A stretch of DNA of 64,000 bases from Paeniglutamicibacter gangotriensis Lz1y (GCF_000348945.1 NZ_AOCK01000014.1:62001-126000), one strand, 5' to 3'; positions 1-7,809 are shown, counted from the first letter of the stretch. Notes: generated by a model not told the origin, from the letters alone. Program-made: numbers and translations.

Positions 1-67
1 CGGTGTGGGCGAACCAGCGCTCAGGGGCCCTGACACCGCCCGTTTCCCGCGAGGCATAGCTGAGGCA

Positions 68-98
68 TGACCCATTGACCCATTGACACATTGACCCA
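68..98. repeat. short tandem CATTGAC repeat
   Basis: Four closely spaced copies of a CATTGAC(C/A) octamer lie in the otherwise unassigned left edge of the window (1-183). I see no gene in that edge. The repeat could be a minor binding site or simple slippage; nothing ties it to a function. Confidence 0.45.
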
Positions 99-183
99 AG
101 CCAGTATGTGGGTAAATGAAGCCCCACCGGGCAACGGACCGATGACCGGCCCTAGCCGGCAACCAGGAGTCAGCCGAGTTGGA

Positions 184-1503
184 TCAGCTGGCGTAAACGG
201 TGAGCAGTTCGTCCCAGTGGGTGGTGTAGCGCGGGGACATCATCTCCCGGCGCATCGTCCATTCAGGGCCGGTCTTCATCCCCGCCAACCCCAGGCCGAC
301 CGCGTTCACTCCGTGGCGCTGCTTGATCCGCTGGATCAGCGGACCAATGTCCTTGGCCTCGTGGGGGTGTATGAATGGCTCGAAGGTCTCTTGGGCGCCG
401 GCCGGGCGGATATCGGACACCACGATTCCTGCCCGGGCGTACTTCACCCCATCAAGGATCTTGGGAAGCAGCGCCTTAGCCGCCCGCGTGAGCAGCAGCG
501 GATCGGCGGTCGGACCCGGAAGGGCGACAGTCACCGCCGGCTGATGGTTATCCTGGGTGTTGTAGTGGCCGGTCATGGCCCAGGCGGTGAGAACCTTGGC
601 CTGCCGCTGATGCTTGTGCAGGCGCGCCGAGGCCTGTTGGGCATAGATCCCCAACACCTGCTCCATACCATGGGTGTCGGTAATGGGAGTGGAGAAGGAA
701 CGGCTGAAGATCAACTGACCCTTGATCTCATGCTCCTCATCCATAGGAATGCAGGGGATTCCCCGCAGCTCGAGCACGGTGCGCATCATGACAATCGAAA
801 ACCTGTTGCGCAGCATCACCGCATCGGCATCACGAAGATCTTTCATACTCCGGATCCCCAGACCCAGCAGACGCTTAGCCAGGCGCGCGCCGATGCCCCA
901 GATTTCCACCGTCGGCAACCGACCCAACAGCTTTTCGCGGTCCTCCTCGGTGACGGCATCCCACACGCAGACCCCGCCCAGGTTCCGGAATTTTTTGGCG
1001 CATTGGTTTGAAAGCTTGGCCAGGGTTTTCGTTTTGGCGATCCCCACACATACCGGCAGTCCAAGGTGGTCCATCACGTCCTGCTTCATGTCTCGGGCCA
1101 GGGCCTGGAGTTCCGGCAGGGTACCGCGGACGCCCAGAAAGGCCTCATCGATGGAATAGACCTCAACCCAGGCCGAGTGCCTGCCCAAAAGCTGCATGGT
1201 TCGGGCCGAGAGATCCCCGTAGAGCTCGTAGTTACTGGATCTGGCGACCAACCCGGTGGAGGCCGCGGTGGGGGCGAGCTTGAACCACGGGGCGCCCATC
1301 TCCACGCCCAAGGCTTTGGCCTCGTCCGACCGGGCGACGGCGCAGCCGTCGTTGTTTGACAATACGATCACCGGCATACCGATCAGCGTCGGGTCAAAGG
1401 CACGCTCGCAGCTCACATAGAAGCTGTTCACGTCCACGTGGGCGATGTATTCGTTGGAGTCCGCCTGTGGGCTCCAGGGGGCTTCTAGAGTCGATGGATG
1501 CAT
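184..1503 (-). CDS. umuC: Y-family translesion DNA polymerase, UmuC-type
   Basis: This is the catalytic subunit of an error-prone DNA polymerase V-like enzyme that copies past lesions during the SOS response. The palm has the N-terminal metal-binding stretch [17 protein letters not shown], the steric YELYGD region and the catalytic SIDEAF motif. A helix-hairpin-helix follows ([20 protein letters not shown]), and the C-terminus [18 protein letters not shown] is typical of the DUF4113 tail of UmuC proteins. The ATG at 1503 is preferred over an ATG 36 bases further upstream because it gives the usual short overlap (about 19 bases) with the end of umuD. Length (439 aa) is normal. It is probably expressed only with umuD. 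Close paralogous N-terminal sequence survives as a fragment near 30.2 kb. Confidence 0.93.
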   Translation of the reverse strand: MHPSTLEAPWSPQADSNEYIAHVDVNSFYVSCERAFDPTLIGMPVIVLSNNDGCAVARSDEAKALGVEMGAPWFKLAPTAASTGLVARSSNYELYGDLSARTMQLLGRHSAWVEVYSIDEAFLGVRGTLPELQALARDMKQDVMDHLGLPVCVGIAKTKTLAKLSNQCAKKFRNLGGVCVWDAVTEEDREKLLGRLPTVEIWGIGARLAKRLLGLGIRSMKDLRDADAVMLRNRFSIVMMRTVLELRGIPCIPMDEEHEIKGQLIFSRSFSTPITDTHGMEQVLGIYAQQASARLHKHQRQAKVLTAWAMTGHYNTQDNHQPAVTVALPGPTADPLLLTRAAKALLPKILDGVKYARAGIVVSDIRPAGAQETFEPFIHPHEAKDIGPLIQRIKQRHGVNAVGLGLAGMKTGPEWTMRREMMSPRYTTHWDELLTVYAS

Positions 1504-1916
1504 GTTTCCGCCACTGCCCACACGCTCAGGGCGCCCCACTCCCCCACCAGGATGTCCGGGTACTCGGGGTTTTCGGCCTGAAGCACCACACCCTGCGGGG
1601 TGAGCCGAAGACGCTTGACGGTCATTTCCCCATCAAGGACCGCCACCACGATGGACCCATCCACGGGCTTGCGTGCCCGGTTGACGATCAGCTCGTCCCC
1701 GTCGGAGATGCCGGCACCCTGCATCGAATCACCGGAGACGCGCACAATGAAGGTGCTGGTCTTGTCGTGGATCAGGTAGTCGGAGAGGTTGATTTCCCCG
1801 GAGAAATAGTCCTGGGCAGGTGATGGATACCCGGCCGGAATCGATGTCCCGGCGACCAGGAGCGGTATAGGTGAGCCCTCCACATCTATAGAACATAAAT
1901 TCTGAATACTTGCCAT
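1485..1916 (-). CDS. umuD: UmuD-type SOS mutagenesis protein, S24 peptidase fold
   Basis: This is the partner of UmuC. It is a LexA-like protein expected to cleave itself when RecA filaments form, yielding the active polymerase accessory UmuD'. Visible features are an Ala-Gly cleavage site (AAGYPSPA-like, here [12 protein letters not shown]), the serine nucleophile in VSGDSM and the lysine general base in GEMTVKRL. At 143 aa it has the normal length. It is the first gene of a two-gene operon with umuC. A near-palindromic LexA-like site lies inside its first codons, and a TATCCT -10-like hexamer lies about 36 bases upstream of the ATG; both are conserved at the second umuD copy. Confidence 0.93.
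   Translation of the reverse strand: MASIQNLCSIDVEGSPIPLLVAGTSIPAGYPSPAQDYFSGEINLSDYLIHDKTSTFIVRVSGDSMQGAGISDGDELIVNRARKPVDGSIVVAVLDGEMTVKRLRLTPQGVVLQAENPEYPDILVGEWGALSVWAVAETCIHRL
1891..1902. promoter_or_regulatory. LexA-like operator inside the umuD start, with upstream -10
   Basis: GAACATAAATTC resembles the actinobacterial SOS box (GAAC-N4-GTTC) with mismatch in the right half, and sits about 14 bases downstream of the umuD ATG. The conserved block AGGATACGTCCG at 1952-1963 (TATCCT on the minus strand) is shared with the second umuD and is a likely -10 region. The same spacing at both copies supports regulation, but the downstream position is unusual. Confidence 0.5.
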
Positions 1917-2108
1917 TGCGACCCCGACTTTAGAAAATATCTACTAAAACTAGGATACGTCCGTACCCAACGATTTGGTCCATCCGAGTTCCGGGGGGAA
2001 ACTGCTTGGACTACCGCGGGTCCGGACCGAGTGCCTCCTGATACCTCGAGAATTCCGGGGATTCCCTCAGTGTGCCAGGCTACAACTCTCAAGCCGAGGG
2101 CTAAACCC

Positions 2109-2550
2109 GCAGTCCTGCGGCCTAAACCCCGCATCCTCCAGGGCCCTGAACTCCCGATCGACACTCATCTAAAAAGTATTGCTAGTAGCACAAGCAATAC
2201 TTGTATTACTGGTAATACTTTCCTTACAAGGCTTGTAAGGAAAGCAAAGAATCAAACTCTCACGTCCGACGGTATTTCTGCCCCTTACTTAGGACTTCAA
2301 CTTTGGAACGGACGCCCGGATCGAAACACGCAATCCTGAGGCCCAAACCCGCGCATCCTCCAGGGCCCTGAACTCCCGATCGACACTCATCTGAAAAGTA
2401 TTCCCAGTAACACAAGCAATACTTGTATTACTGGGAATACTTGCCTTACAAGGCTTGTAAGGCAAGCAAAGAACCAAACTCTCACGTCCGACGGTATTTC
2501 TGCCCCTTATTTAGGACTTCAACTTTGGAACGGACGCCCGGATCGAAACG
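2109..2550. repeat. tandem 221-bp repeat with paired palindromes
   Basis: Two directly adjacent units, about 2109-2329 and 2330-2550, are nearly identical. Each contains a long hairpin-capable palindrome; in unit 2 the arms are AAGTATTCCCAGTAA at 2396-2410 and its complement at 2428-2442. A second perfect palindrome follows: CTTTCCTTACAA/GGC in unit 1 (2218-2244) and CTTGCCTTACAA/GGC in unit 2 (2440-2466). The T/G difference is matched by an A/C change in the opposite arm, so symmetry is preserved. The right edge of each unit includes the last codons of the ParB-like gene. Position next to parB suggests a centromere-like or control region; this is inference. Confidence 0.75.
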
Positions 2551-2881
2551 CTCCAGATAGAGGTTCAATACGTTCACCGTTATTGAACTCGTCAGCTAGT
2601 CCAGCAAGTTTTTCTTCTATCGCCCCTGAGATGAGGCTAGCAAGAGAACGATAACCTGATTGGTGCGTTTGGGACATCAACACTGCCGCACGAGCTCGGT
2701 CAATCAACTCAACATCCGCGCTAAAGGTCACCGGCTTCTTCGTAGTAACTTTTTCGACCGGGGGAGTCGTCTCCTTACCGGCGAATTCTTGAGTTGTTCC
2801 CGTAAAGATTTCTTCTCGTTTGACTTCGAGCTGTGGCCGCACTGTTGCTGCGCCCGGTCGCTTGCGTTCGGGCTTACTCAC
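2519..2881 (-). CDS. ParB-like plasmid partition protein (small)
   Basis: This 120-aa basic protein has a disordered N-terminus (RKRPGAATVRPQ) and a C-terminal helical domain (SADVELIDRARAAVLMSQ... GYRSLASLISGAIEEKL) ending in GAFRSGRPFQS. The last segment parallels the end of the second partition protein at 39.5 kb (GAVRAGRPIKLD), and both genes overlap the end of a parA by four bases. That makes a centromere-binding partition role likely, although it is not a classical ParB with an HTH and CTPase domain. Its parA is broken, so it may be unable to work alone. Its 3' end is duplicated in the tandem repeat downstream. Confidence 0.72.
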   Translation of the reverse strand: MSKPERKRPGAATVRPQLEVKREEIFTGTTQEFAGKETTPPVEKVTTKKPVTFSADVELIDRARAAVLMSQTHQSGYRSLASLISGAIEEKLAGLADEFNNGERIEPLSGAFRSGRPFQS

Positions 2882-3111
2882 TTGGCGGCCTCGATCTTGG
2901 TAAGGAACGAAACTGCCAATTCATCAAACATTTCAGTCACTCTTTTTCCAGCTGCAGTCTTGTATTCCGAAACCGATGCACCAGCAGCGGCTGCTTCTTT
3001 GATAACGGCCCTCTCGGGGATCACCGGCTCAAGGATTTCGTTTTCGCCAACCAACTCACGGAGACCATCCATCTGGAATACGTGTTCGTTGAGGTTCTTG
3101 TGCAGGTTAAC
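2878..3111 (-). pseudogene. parA: parA ATPase, 3' fragment cut by a transposon end
   Basis: The open frame runs leftward from the transposon border and encodes the C-terminal part of a Walker-type partition ATPase (NLHKNLNEHVFQMDG... ILEPVIPERAVIKEAAAAG). This matches the region after switch II in ParA proteins, where the sequence gives way to IPxxxxxxEA. The Walker A half is missing: at 3112 the sequence becomes a Tn3-family inverted repeat. The ATGA overlap with the ParB-like gene shows the original operon. It probably makes no functional ATPase. Confidence 0.8.
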
Positions 3112-3149
3112 CGGCCTTGGGGACCAGCGGTACAGCGGTTGGCGCTAAG
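3112..3149 (+). repeat. left terminal inverted repeat of the sulfur transposon
   Basis: Begins CGGCCTTGGGGACC and ends GGCGCTAAG. The GGGG and TAAG blocks are typical of Tn3-family ends. It pairs with 17163-17200 on the other strand with four mismatches in 38. Confidence 0.85.
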
Positions 3150-3239
3150 CGTGTGATCATGGCCCCGGACTGCGGTTCACCTGGTGCCAGAGTCGCCTGT
3201 ACTCCGCTGGGGCATCAGTGATCACTGTCTTTCGACGGA

Positions 3240-3863
3240 TCAGGCCTTTTGGCCGAGGTGGCGGTAGAGCGTCGCGCGACTCCACCCAACCAAACGTGCC
3301 GCGTCTTCGGCGGTGCGTCCCTTCGCGCGGGCGTCCTTCGCGATCGCAAGCTTATCCGCGATCACGGCCGGATCGGAGAGCGGCCGGCCGAAACGGGTGC
3401 CGGAGGCCCGGGTCGCGGCGATCCCGGCGTTGACGCGTTCAATGATCAGCTCGCGCTCGTACTCGGCCAAGGAGGCCAAGAAGTTCAGCATCATCCGCCC
3501 GGTCGACGTCGCGGGGTCGATCCCGTCCGAAATGGACCGGACGTTTACGCCGCGTTCGCGCAGCAGGTTCACGGTGTTCAGGACATCGATCAGGGACCGG
3601 CCCAGCCGGTCGACCCGCCAGACCACCACGGTGTCCCCGGCCTCGGCGTATTCCAGCAGCTTCTTCATCCCGGGCCGCTCGATCGCCGTCCTGCTTCCGG
3701 AGGTGACATCGGCGAAAACATCCCGCTTCTGCACCCCGGCATTGACCAGCGCGTCGAGCTGAAGCTGCGCATCCTGGCTCGAAGTGCTCACCCGCGTGTA
3801 TCCCAAATGTCTCACGCCCTCATTTTGACTCAGAAACCTCTTCGCGACACTCGATTGAGACAT
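3240..3863 (-). CDS. tnpR: serine recombinase (Tn3-family resolvase)
   Basis: This resolvase is expected to resolve transposition cointegrates at a res site. The N-terminal catalytic domain has the nucleophile serine in YTRVSTSSQD, the VWRVDRLGRSL arginine motif and the E-helix LASLAEYERELIIERV. The C-terminal DNA-binding helix-turn-helix follows (GRTAEDAARLVGWSRATLYRHL). Length (207 aa) fits the small resolvase/invertase group; an in-frame GTG 16 codons downstream (VRHLGYTRVS) is a plausible alternative start. It lies just inside the left transposon end and is transcribed outward, away from the res-like DNA upstream of it. Confidence 0.92.
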   Translation of the reverse strand: MSQSSVAKRFLSQNEGVRHLGYTRVSTSSQDAQLQLDALVNAGVQKRDVFADVTSGSRTAIERPGMKKLLEYAEAGDTVVVWRVDRLGRSLIDVLNTVNLLRERGVNVRSISDGIDPATSTGRMMLNFLASLAEYERELIIERVNAGIAATRASGTRFGRPLSDPAVIADKLAIAKDARAKGRTAEDAARLVGWSRATLYRHLGQKA

Positions 3864-4045
3864 TTTACGGCGCGACGACTTTCCGAGACATTTTGTGCCA
3901 CGTCATCTCGGGCCAGCCGATTTGAGGATGGGGACCCGTGCCCCTGTCTCGAAAAACTTTAGCTTTTCAAGACATTCAAACGCGTCTATTTCGTTCAGGA
4001 ACCCTCACACGGCTTCCGCGAGGCGGATTGTCTCGGAACTGTGGG
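3826..4045. other. putative res site of the resolvase
   Basis: The gene-free stretch upstream of the resolvase (3864-4181) holds several TGTCTC/GAGACA half-sites: GAGACATTTT at about 3853 and 3890, and a 30-bp dyad at 3945-3974 with arms TGTCTCGAAAA and TTTTCAAGACA; TGTCTCGG recurs near 4035. Spaced dyads next to tnpR are the usual design of a res site, which would also control tnpR expression. Further right, 4104-4125, is a GGACCT hexamer repeated tandemly. No other gene is seen here. Confidence 0.6.
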
Positions 4046-4181
4046 CGAGCTCAGCATGGCCATGCGCCGGGTTATCCCCGAGGGGTCCCTTCTGAGCGGA
4101 AGTGGACCTGGACCTGGACCTGGACGAGCCCCACACTGTCCGGCCTCTAATGACCAACGAAATCCGTGAGGATCCGATCAA

Positions 4182-4580
4182 CTAGAGCAGGGACTTGAGG
4201 AAGGCGGCGTCCTGGGGGTCGAGCATGCCGGCGAAGCGGGTGAGGCAGCGCCGGCGGTCGTTGGTCTCTCCCAGCGTGCGCACCATGTGCGCGGCGGAGA
4301 ACTGGCACCCGGTGAGCGTGGCACGGTAGGACCATACGCCGCCGATGAGTTCGCGTTCCGCCAGCGCCTTGTCCACCAGGTGGCCCAAGACGGTGGCGAC
4401 GGTCGTGTATGCGGGTTTCTGGCCTCCCGGCGCCGTGAGCTCCTGCACCATGCCCCGCGTGGTGTGTGCCTGGCGGGTCTTCCAAAGCACGTCCAAAACA
4501 CGCCGTTCCAGTGCCCCTACTGGGGGCGCCTCCCGGGGCTTGAAGGGTAGTTCGCCGGTGTCTTCAATGGAGGTCGTCAT
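4182..4580 (-). CDS. BlaI/MecI/CopY-family transcriptional repressor
   Basis: This is a winged-helix repressor of the penicillinase-repressor family. The N-terminal wing-helix domain spans about residues 20-90 (GALERRVLDVLWKT... TTRGMVQELT... PAYTTVATVLGHLVDKAL) and the C-terminal dimerisation helix ends LDPQDAAFLKSLL. Length (132 aa) is normal. Its start overlaps the stop of the upstream membrane-protein gene by four bases (ATGA), so the two are co-transcribed. Two perfect CTACTAT/ATAGTAG dyads between this operon and the divergent dsbA-ccdA-dsrE genes are its likely targets, implying autoregulation and control of the redox genes. The inducing signal is unknown; no metal-binding CxC tail or BlaR-type sensor protease is visible. 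Confidence 0.88.
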   Translation of the reverse strand: MTTSIEDTGELPFKPREAPPVGALERRVLDVLWKTRQAHTTRGMVQELTAPGGQKPAYTTVATVLGHLVDKALAERELIGGVWSYRATLTGCQFSAAHMVRTLGETNDRRRCLTRFAGMLDPQDAAFLKSLL

Positions 4581-5128
4581 GAATCCATCCTTTCCCGCTC
4601 AGCGGCCTGGCGACCGGGTATCGCGCATTGCTGCTGCCCAGACAGTCGGAACACCAGTGCAAGAACAGTCAGCACCATGGCCAGTGCCGCCAGCCAAGGC
4701 TGCAACGGCGCGAAATAGGTCATGGCTCCGGAATATCCCAGCGCCAACAGGGCGATCTTGTTGCAGACCGGGCAGCCGATCGCGAACCAGGCCAGTAGAC
4801 CGCCGGCCATCCCCCAGCGGGAGGTGCGGTCGGTTGGTTCCGCGGTCCCTGGGGTTGCCGGGGCCGCTGGCCGGATGTAGCTGGCGGCCAGCAGGCCGGT
4901 CAGGACGGAGGTGGCCAACCAGACGGGGTAGTTCCACGGCACCGGCGGGATGTCCCGGCTGAAGACGTCGTTGGGGATTAGCACCGTGGCGAAACCCAGC
5001 AGCAGCGCCATGGCCAGTGCCGAGGCCACTGCCACCGCCCATTGCCGGGAACCCCACCAGCGCAACGCCGCGCCGGCCAGCGGCAGGCGGCGGCGGAAAT
5101 CGATCAGCAAGCGTTGCGTGCGGCTCAT
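4577..5128 (-). CDS. membrane protein with GCPVCNK motif
   Basis: This is a 183-aa protein with four or five predicted membrane segments (about residues 25-45, 65-83, 110-130 and 140-175). A CxxC pair in the sequence AIGCPVCNKIALLALG sits at the start of a membrane helix, suggesting thiol or metal redox at the membrane face. The ATG at 5128 is chosen because it follows GGAGGAAC; the longer open frame upstream covers the operator region and has no ribosome site. It is the first gene of the operon with the BlaI-type repressor and is divergent from a DsbA-CcdA pair, so a role in electron transfer or disulfide exchange is plausible. I do not recognise a named family. Confidence 0.75.
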   Translation of the reverse strand: MSRTQRLLIDFRRRLPLAGAALRWWGSRQWAVAVASALAMALLLGFATVLIPNDVFSRDIPPVPWNYPVWLATSVLTGLLAASYIRPAAPATPGTAEPTDRTSRWGMAGGLLAWFAIGCPVCNKIALLALGYSGAMTYFAPLQPWLAALAMVLTVLALVFRLSGQQQCAIPGRQAAERERMDS

Positions 5129-5196
5129 TGTTCCTCCGTGTGCTTGATGTGTGATCCGTCCCGAGAGCGTCCCCGCTTGCCCTTCGGACCGCTTGT

Positions 5197-5236
5197 CTAC
5201 TATAAAGAATAGTAGACCTACTATGCAGCATAGTAG
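5197..5236. promoter_or_regulatory. two tandem BlaI-type operators
   Basis: Two perfect dyads, CTACTATAAAGAATAGTAG (5197-5215) and CTACTATGCAGCATAGTAG (5218-5236), share identical 7-bp arms and 5-bp centres. Their centres are 21 bases apart, about two helix turns. TACTA/TAGTA arms fit the BlaI/CopY operator style. They lie between the divergent operons starting at 5128 and 5263. Confidence 0.85.
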
Positions 5237-5262
5237 CCAATCGAGCCGAAGGCAGCGAAACC

Positions 5263-6066
5263 GTGCAGCAAATCCCCGAGAACCGCAAGCCCGCACCGGA
5301 GCGGGGGGACAAGCCTGGAACACGGCGCAAGGTTCCGTGGCTGTGGGTCGCACCCATTCCCGTGGCCCTGGCCATCGGCCTGCTCATCGGCGCGCAGCTG
5401 CCCGTCGGTGACCGGGCGCCGGGCCCGGAAGCGTCGTCCGCCGCAGTCCAAAATCCCGGCTCACAGACCCCCGGGCAGGACACCGACCCACCGGCACCCG
5501 CATTTCCCGATGTGGCGCGACTGGAGGCACAGGATCCCACTGCGCTGGGTGATGTGGATGCCCCGGTGGTCATGGTCGCCTTCACCGACTTCCAGTGCCC
5601 ATACTGCGCGAAGTGGACGGAGGGCACCCTGCCCGAACTGATCACCAAGTACGTCGACCAGGGGAAGTTGCGCATTGAATGGCGTGACCTTGACCTGTTC
5701 GGCGACGCCTCCCTGACCGCCGCTCACGCCGCACAGGCCGCGGCCATGCAGGGAAGCTACGTGCCCTTCCATACGCGCATGGCCGAAGGCGGCACCATCG
5801 CCCCCGGATCCGCCTACAGCGCGAAGAGCCTCAGGGCCACCGCCGAGGACCTGGGCCTGGACGGGGAGCAGTTCCTGGCCGACATGGACAGCAAACAGGC
5901 CAAGGATGCGGTGAAGCGCAACCTAGACGAGGCCCAGGAGCTGGCCGTCATGAGCACCCCGGTATTCCTGATCAACCAGATGCCGTTCGTCGGCGCGCAG
6001 CCCCTGGAGAACTTCGTGGCCGCCATTGACGCCGAATTGCAGCAGGCCGAAGCAGGCCAGCAGTAG
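5263..6066 (+). CDS. DsbA-family thiol oxidoreductase, membrane-anchored
   Basis: This is an extracytoplasmic thioredoxin-fold enzyme for disulfide formation or reduction. A basic N-terminus is followed by one membrane anchor (WLWVAPIPVALAIGLLIGA, about residues 26-45), a proline-rich linker, then the catalytic CPYC in FTDFQCPYCAKW (about residue 112). The inserted helical domain and the cis-proline loop (VMSTPVFLINQMPF) follow. The start is a GTG about 27 bases after the second operator. It is the first gene of a tightly packed operon with the CcdA-like gene, which probably supplies electrons. The family resembles actinobacterial DsbA/BdbD-like proteins; the direction of reaction cannot be read from sequence. 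Confidence 0.9.
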   Translation: MQQIPENRKPAPERGDKPGTRRKVPWLWVAPIPVALAIGLLIGAQLPVGDRAPGPEASSAAVQNPGSQTPGQDTDPPAPAFPDVARLEAQDPTALGDVDAPVVMVAFTDFQCPYCAKWTEGTLPELITKYVDQGKLRIEWRDLDLFGDASLTAAHAAQAAAMQGSYVPFHTRMAEGGTIAPGSAYSAKSLRATAEDLGLDGEQFLADMDSKQAKDAVKRNLDEAQELAVMSTPVFLINQMPFVGAQPLENFVAAIDAELQQAEAGQQ

Positions 6067-6974
6067 TGGAAGCCGGACTGGTCTTCGCCTTTGCCGGCGG
6101 TGTGCTCGGACTCTTCAGCCCGTGCAACGCCATGCTGCTGCCCGCGTTCTTCGCCCATGCCGCGACCTCCGGGCACCGGCTGCGGGTACTGGGGATCGCG
6201 TTCCTAGCCGGCATGCTGGCCACGCTGGTCCCATTGGGCCTGGGCATCGGATGGCTCGGCGGCGTCCTGGTCATCGACCGCCGCCTCCTGCTGGTCGCTG
6301 CCGCCTGGGTCATCGTCGCCCTGGGACTCATCCAGATCTTGGGCGGCGGCTTCGACCTGTCCCGCCTGCTACCCTTGCGTACCCGGCGCCGACGCGCCGC
6401 GGCAGGCTCGCCGTGGGGGGCGGTGTTGCTTGGGACGGTGGCCGGCGTTGCGGGGTTCTGCACCGGACCGGTGCTGGGGGCAATCCTGACCCTCATCCTG
6501 GCCAACGGCAGCGCACTGGGCGGGGGCATGCTGCTGGCCAGCTACGCGCTGGGTATGGTGCTGCCGGTGCTCGGCGTGGCCGCGGCCATGCGCCGCGCCG
6601 GCACCTTCCGAACCGGATGGCTGCGCGGACGCACCGTGACTGTGGGCCGGTTCCGCTTCCACACCAACGCGCTGCTGGCAGGAACCGTAACAATCACCGT
6701 CGGGATCCTCATGCTCACCACCGGGGGGCTACTCACCATGCCCGACCTGCTCTCCGCTGGCCTGATGGACCGGATCTCCGACGCGGCGTCCCGGATCGAT
6801 GCCGTGCTCCCGGACTGGGCATGGCCTTCCATGCTGGGAGCGCTGCTATTGGCCTGGTGGATCGGGCTTGTACGCCGAACCCTGCGCACCAAGGACGCGG
6901 CCGTGGCCCCTGAATCACTCGAGGAGGCAATCCTTGGGGATAATACCGGGGTTCCCGCGAAGGCCCGACCATGA
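6066..6974 (+). CDS. CcdA/DsbD-like transmembrane electron carrier
   Basis: This 302-aa polytopic protein of the cytochrome c biogenesis transmembrane family passes reducing equivalents across the membrane. Conserved cysteines are in the first helix (FSPCNAMLLPAF) and the fourth (VAGFCTGPVLGA), the pair that shuttles electrons in CcdA/DsbD. About seven membrane segments can be drawn. The GTG start overlaps the stop of the DsbA-like gene by one base, so translation is coupled, and the DsbA-like protein is the obvious partner. The C-terminal tail after residue 285 is cytoplasmic and unremarkable. Confidence 0.9.
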   Translation: MEAGLVFAFAGGVLGLFSPCNAMLLPAFFAHAATSGHRLRVLGIAFLAGMLATLVPLGLGIGWLGGVLVIDRRLLLVAAAWVIVALGLIQILGGGFDLSRLLPLRTRRRRAAAGSPWGAVLLGTVAGVAGFCTGPVLGAILTLILANGSALGGGMLLASYALGMVLPVLGVAAAMRRAGTFRTGWLRGRTVTVGRFRFHTNALLAGTVTITVGILMLTTGGLLTMPDLLSAGLMDRISDAASRIDAVLPDWAWPSMLGALLLAWWIGLVRRTLRTKDAAVAPESLEEAILGDNTGVPAKARP

Positions 6975-7321
6975 CCTGGCGGTTGCTGCTGCACCTAGCC
7001 GGACCGGGCACCGAACCATTCCCGGATGTGGCCACGGCCCTGCAGGTGGCCCGCAATGCGCACGAACGGATGTCCGACACCATCGTGGAAGTCATCGTGC
7101 AGGGCCCGTCGGTGTCCCAGTTGGCCGCGGACGGGAAGCACGCCCCCGACATTGCGGCCCTACACGGCATCCCCGGCATTTGCATTACCGCATGCGCGAA
7201 CAGTCTGCATGCAGCCGGATTGGCCCCGGATGCGCTGGTCGAGGGTGTCGCGGTCGTCCCCGCGGCCATCGCGCATCTGGCCCAACGCCAGCACGACGGC
7301 GCTGCATATGTCCGCCTCTGA
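6971..7321 (+). CDS. DsrE-family sulfur-relay-like protein
   Basis: This 116-aa protein has the DsrE/DsrF fold: LLLHLAGPG... ALQVARNA... IVEVIVQGPSV and one conserved cysteine in ITACANSLHAAGL. DsrE-like proteins bind sulfur as a persulfide on such a cysteine and hand it on. It overlaps the CcdA-like gene by four bases (ATGA), completing a three-gene operon of thiol oxidoreductase, membrane electron carrier and sulfur carrier. The acceptor is unknown. The remnant just downstream suggests a DUF302 gene once followed it. Confidence 0.85.
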   Translation: MTWRLLLHLAGPGTEPFPDVATALQVARNAHERMSDTIVEVIVQGPSVSQLAADGKHAPDIAALHGIPGICITACANSLHAAGLAPDALVEGVAVVPAAIAHLAQRQHDGAAYVRL

Positions 7322-7393
7322 CCCGAGCTTGGCGCACTGCTCCCGTGCAAAAAGACCGTGCCAGTGACCTTCACCAACCAGGGGAGAACCTAG
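7322..7393 (+). pseudogene. DUF302 gene fragment after the DsrE-like gene
   Basis: Reading on in the DsrE frame after its stop gives PELGALLPCKKTV and a stop codon at 7391-7393. This closely matches PQLGALLPCNVVV in the intact DUF302 protein encoded on the other strand just to the right. It is too short to act and looks like a relic of a second DUF302 gene lost by deletion. Confidence 0.5.
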
Positions 7394-7809
7394 GAGCCTG
7401 CTTTTTCGGAGATTTCCTTCAGCGCCGCCTGAAGGCGGCCATCGGCATCGTTGGCGACCTCGCGTGTCGCGTCACCCGGGCTGAGTTGGACCATGGTTTG
7501 CGGGTCGATGGCCTCAATGGTGGTTTCCTTGGCATCGGGGGCGCGACGCACCACGACGTTGCACGGGAGCAGCGCGCCCAACTGTGGTTCGGCGGCGATG
7601 CCGCGCTGGGCCAATTGCGGGTTGCAGGCCCCGAGGATGATGTAGTTCCCCACGGCGTCCCCGGCTTCCTGGCCCAGCTTCCGGGCGAAGGTCTCCTTCA
7701 CGTCAATCTCCGTCAGCACGCCGAATCCCTGTTCCGCCAAGGCGCCGCGGGTCCGGTCGACGGCGTCTTGCCATGACAGCGCGACGGTGATGGCGTGGGT
7801 GTACGTCAT
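7390..7809 (-). CDS. DUF302-family protein
   Basis: The full 139-aa protein matches DUF302: N-terminal HAITVALSWQDAVDRTRGALAEQGFGVLTEIDVKET-type sequence (residues 5-40), central NYIILGACNPQLAQ and LGALLPCNVVVR. The two cysteines are the only ones present. DUF302 proteins are small, often found with sulfur-oxidation or heavy-metal genes, and their biochemical role is not established. It is the last gene of the long leftward operon that begins with the persulfide dioxygenase. Its stop meets the DUF302 fragment on the other strand. Confidence 0.85.
   Translation of the reverse strand: MTYTHAITVALSWQDAVDRTRGALAEQGFGVLTEIDVKETFARKLGQEAGDAVGNYIILGACNPQLAQRGIAAEPQLGALLPCNVVVRRAPDAKETTIEAIDPQTMVQLSPGDATREVANDADGRLQAALKEISEKAGS

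Noticed and set aside
91-1011. Long plus-strand frame opposite umuC
   Set aside because: It is a shadow of the strongly conserved umuC on the other strand and has no domain or plausible start context.
2833-3156. Plus-strand frame ending RPWGPAVQRLALSV as a transposase remnant
   Set aside because: Resemblance to the end of the second transposase comes from the shared inverted repeat, not from homologous coding.
4104-4125. GGACCT hexamer repeat as a regulatory array
   Set aside because: Short and simple; no gene starts directly after it and slippage explains it.
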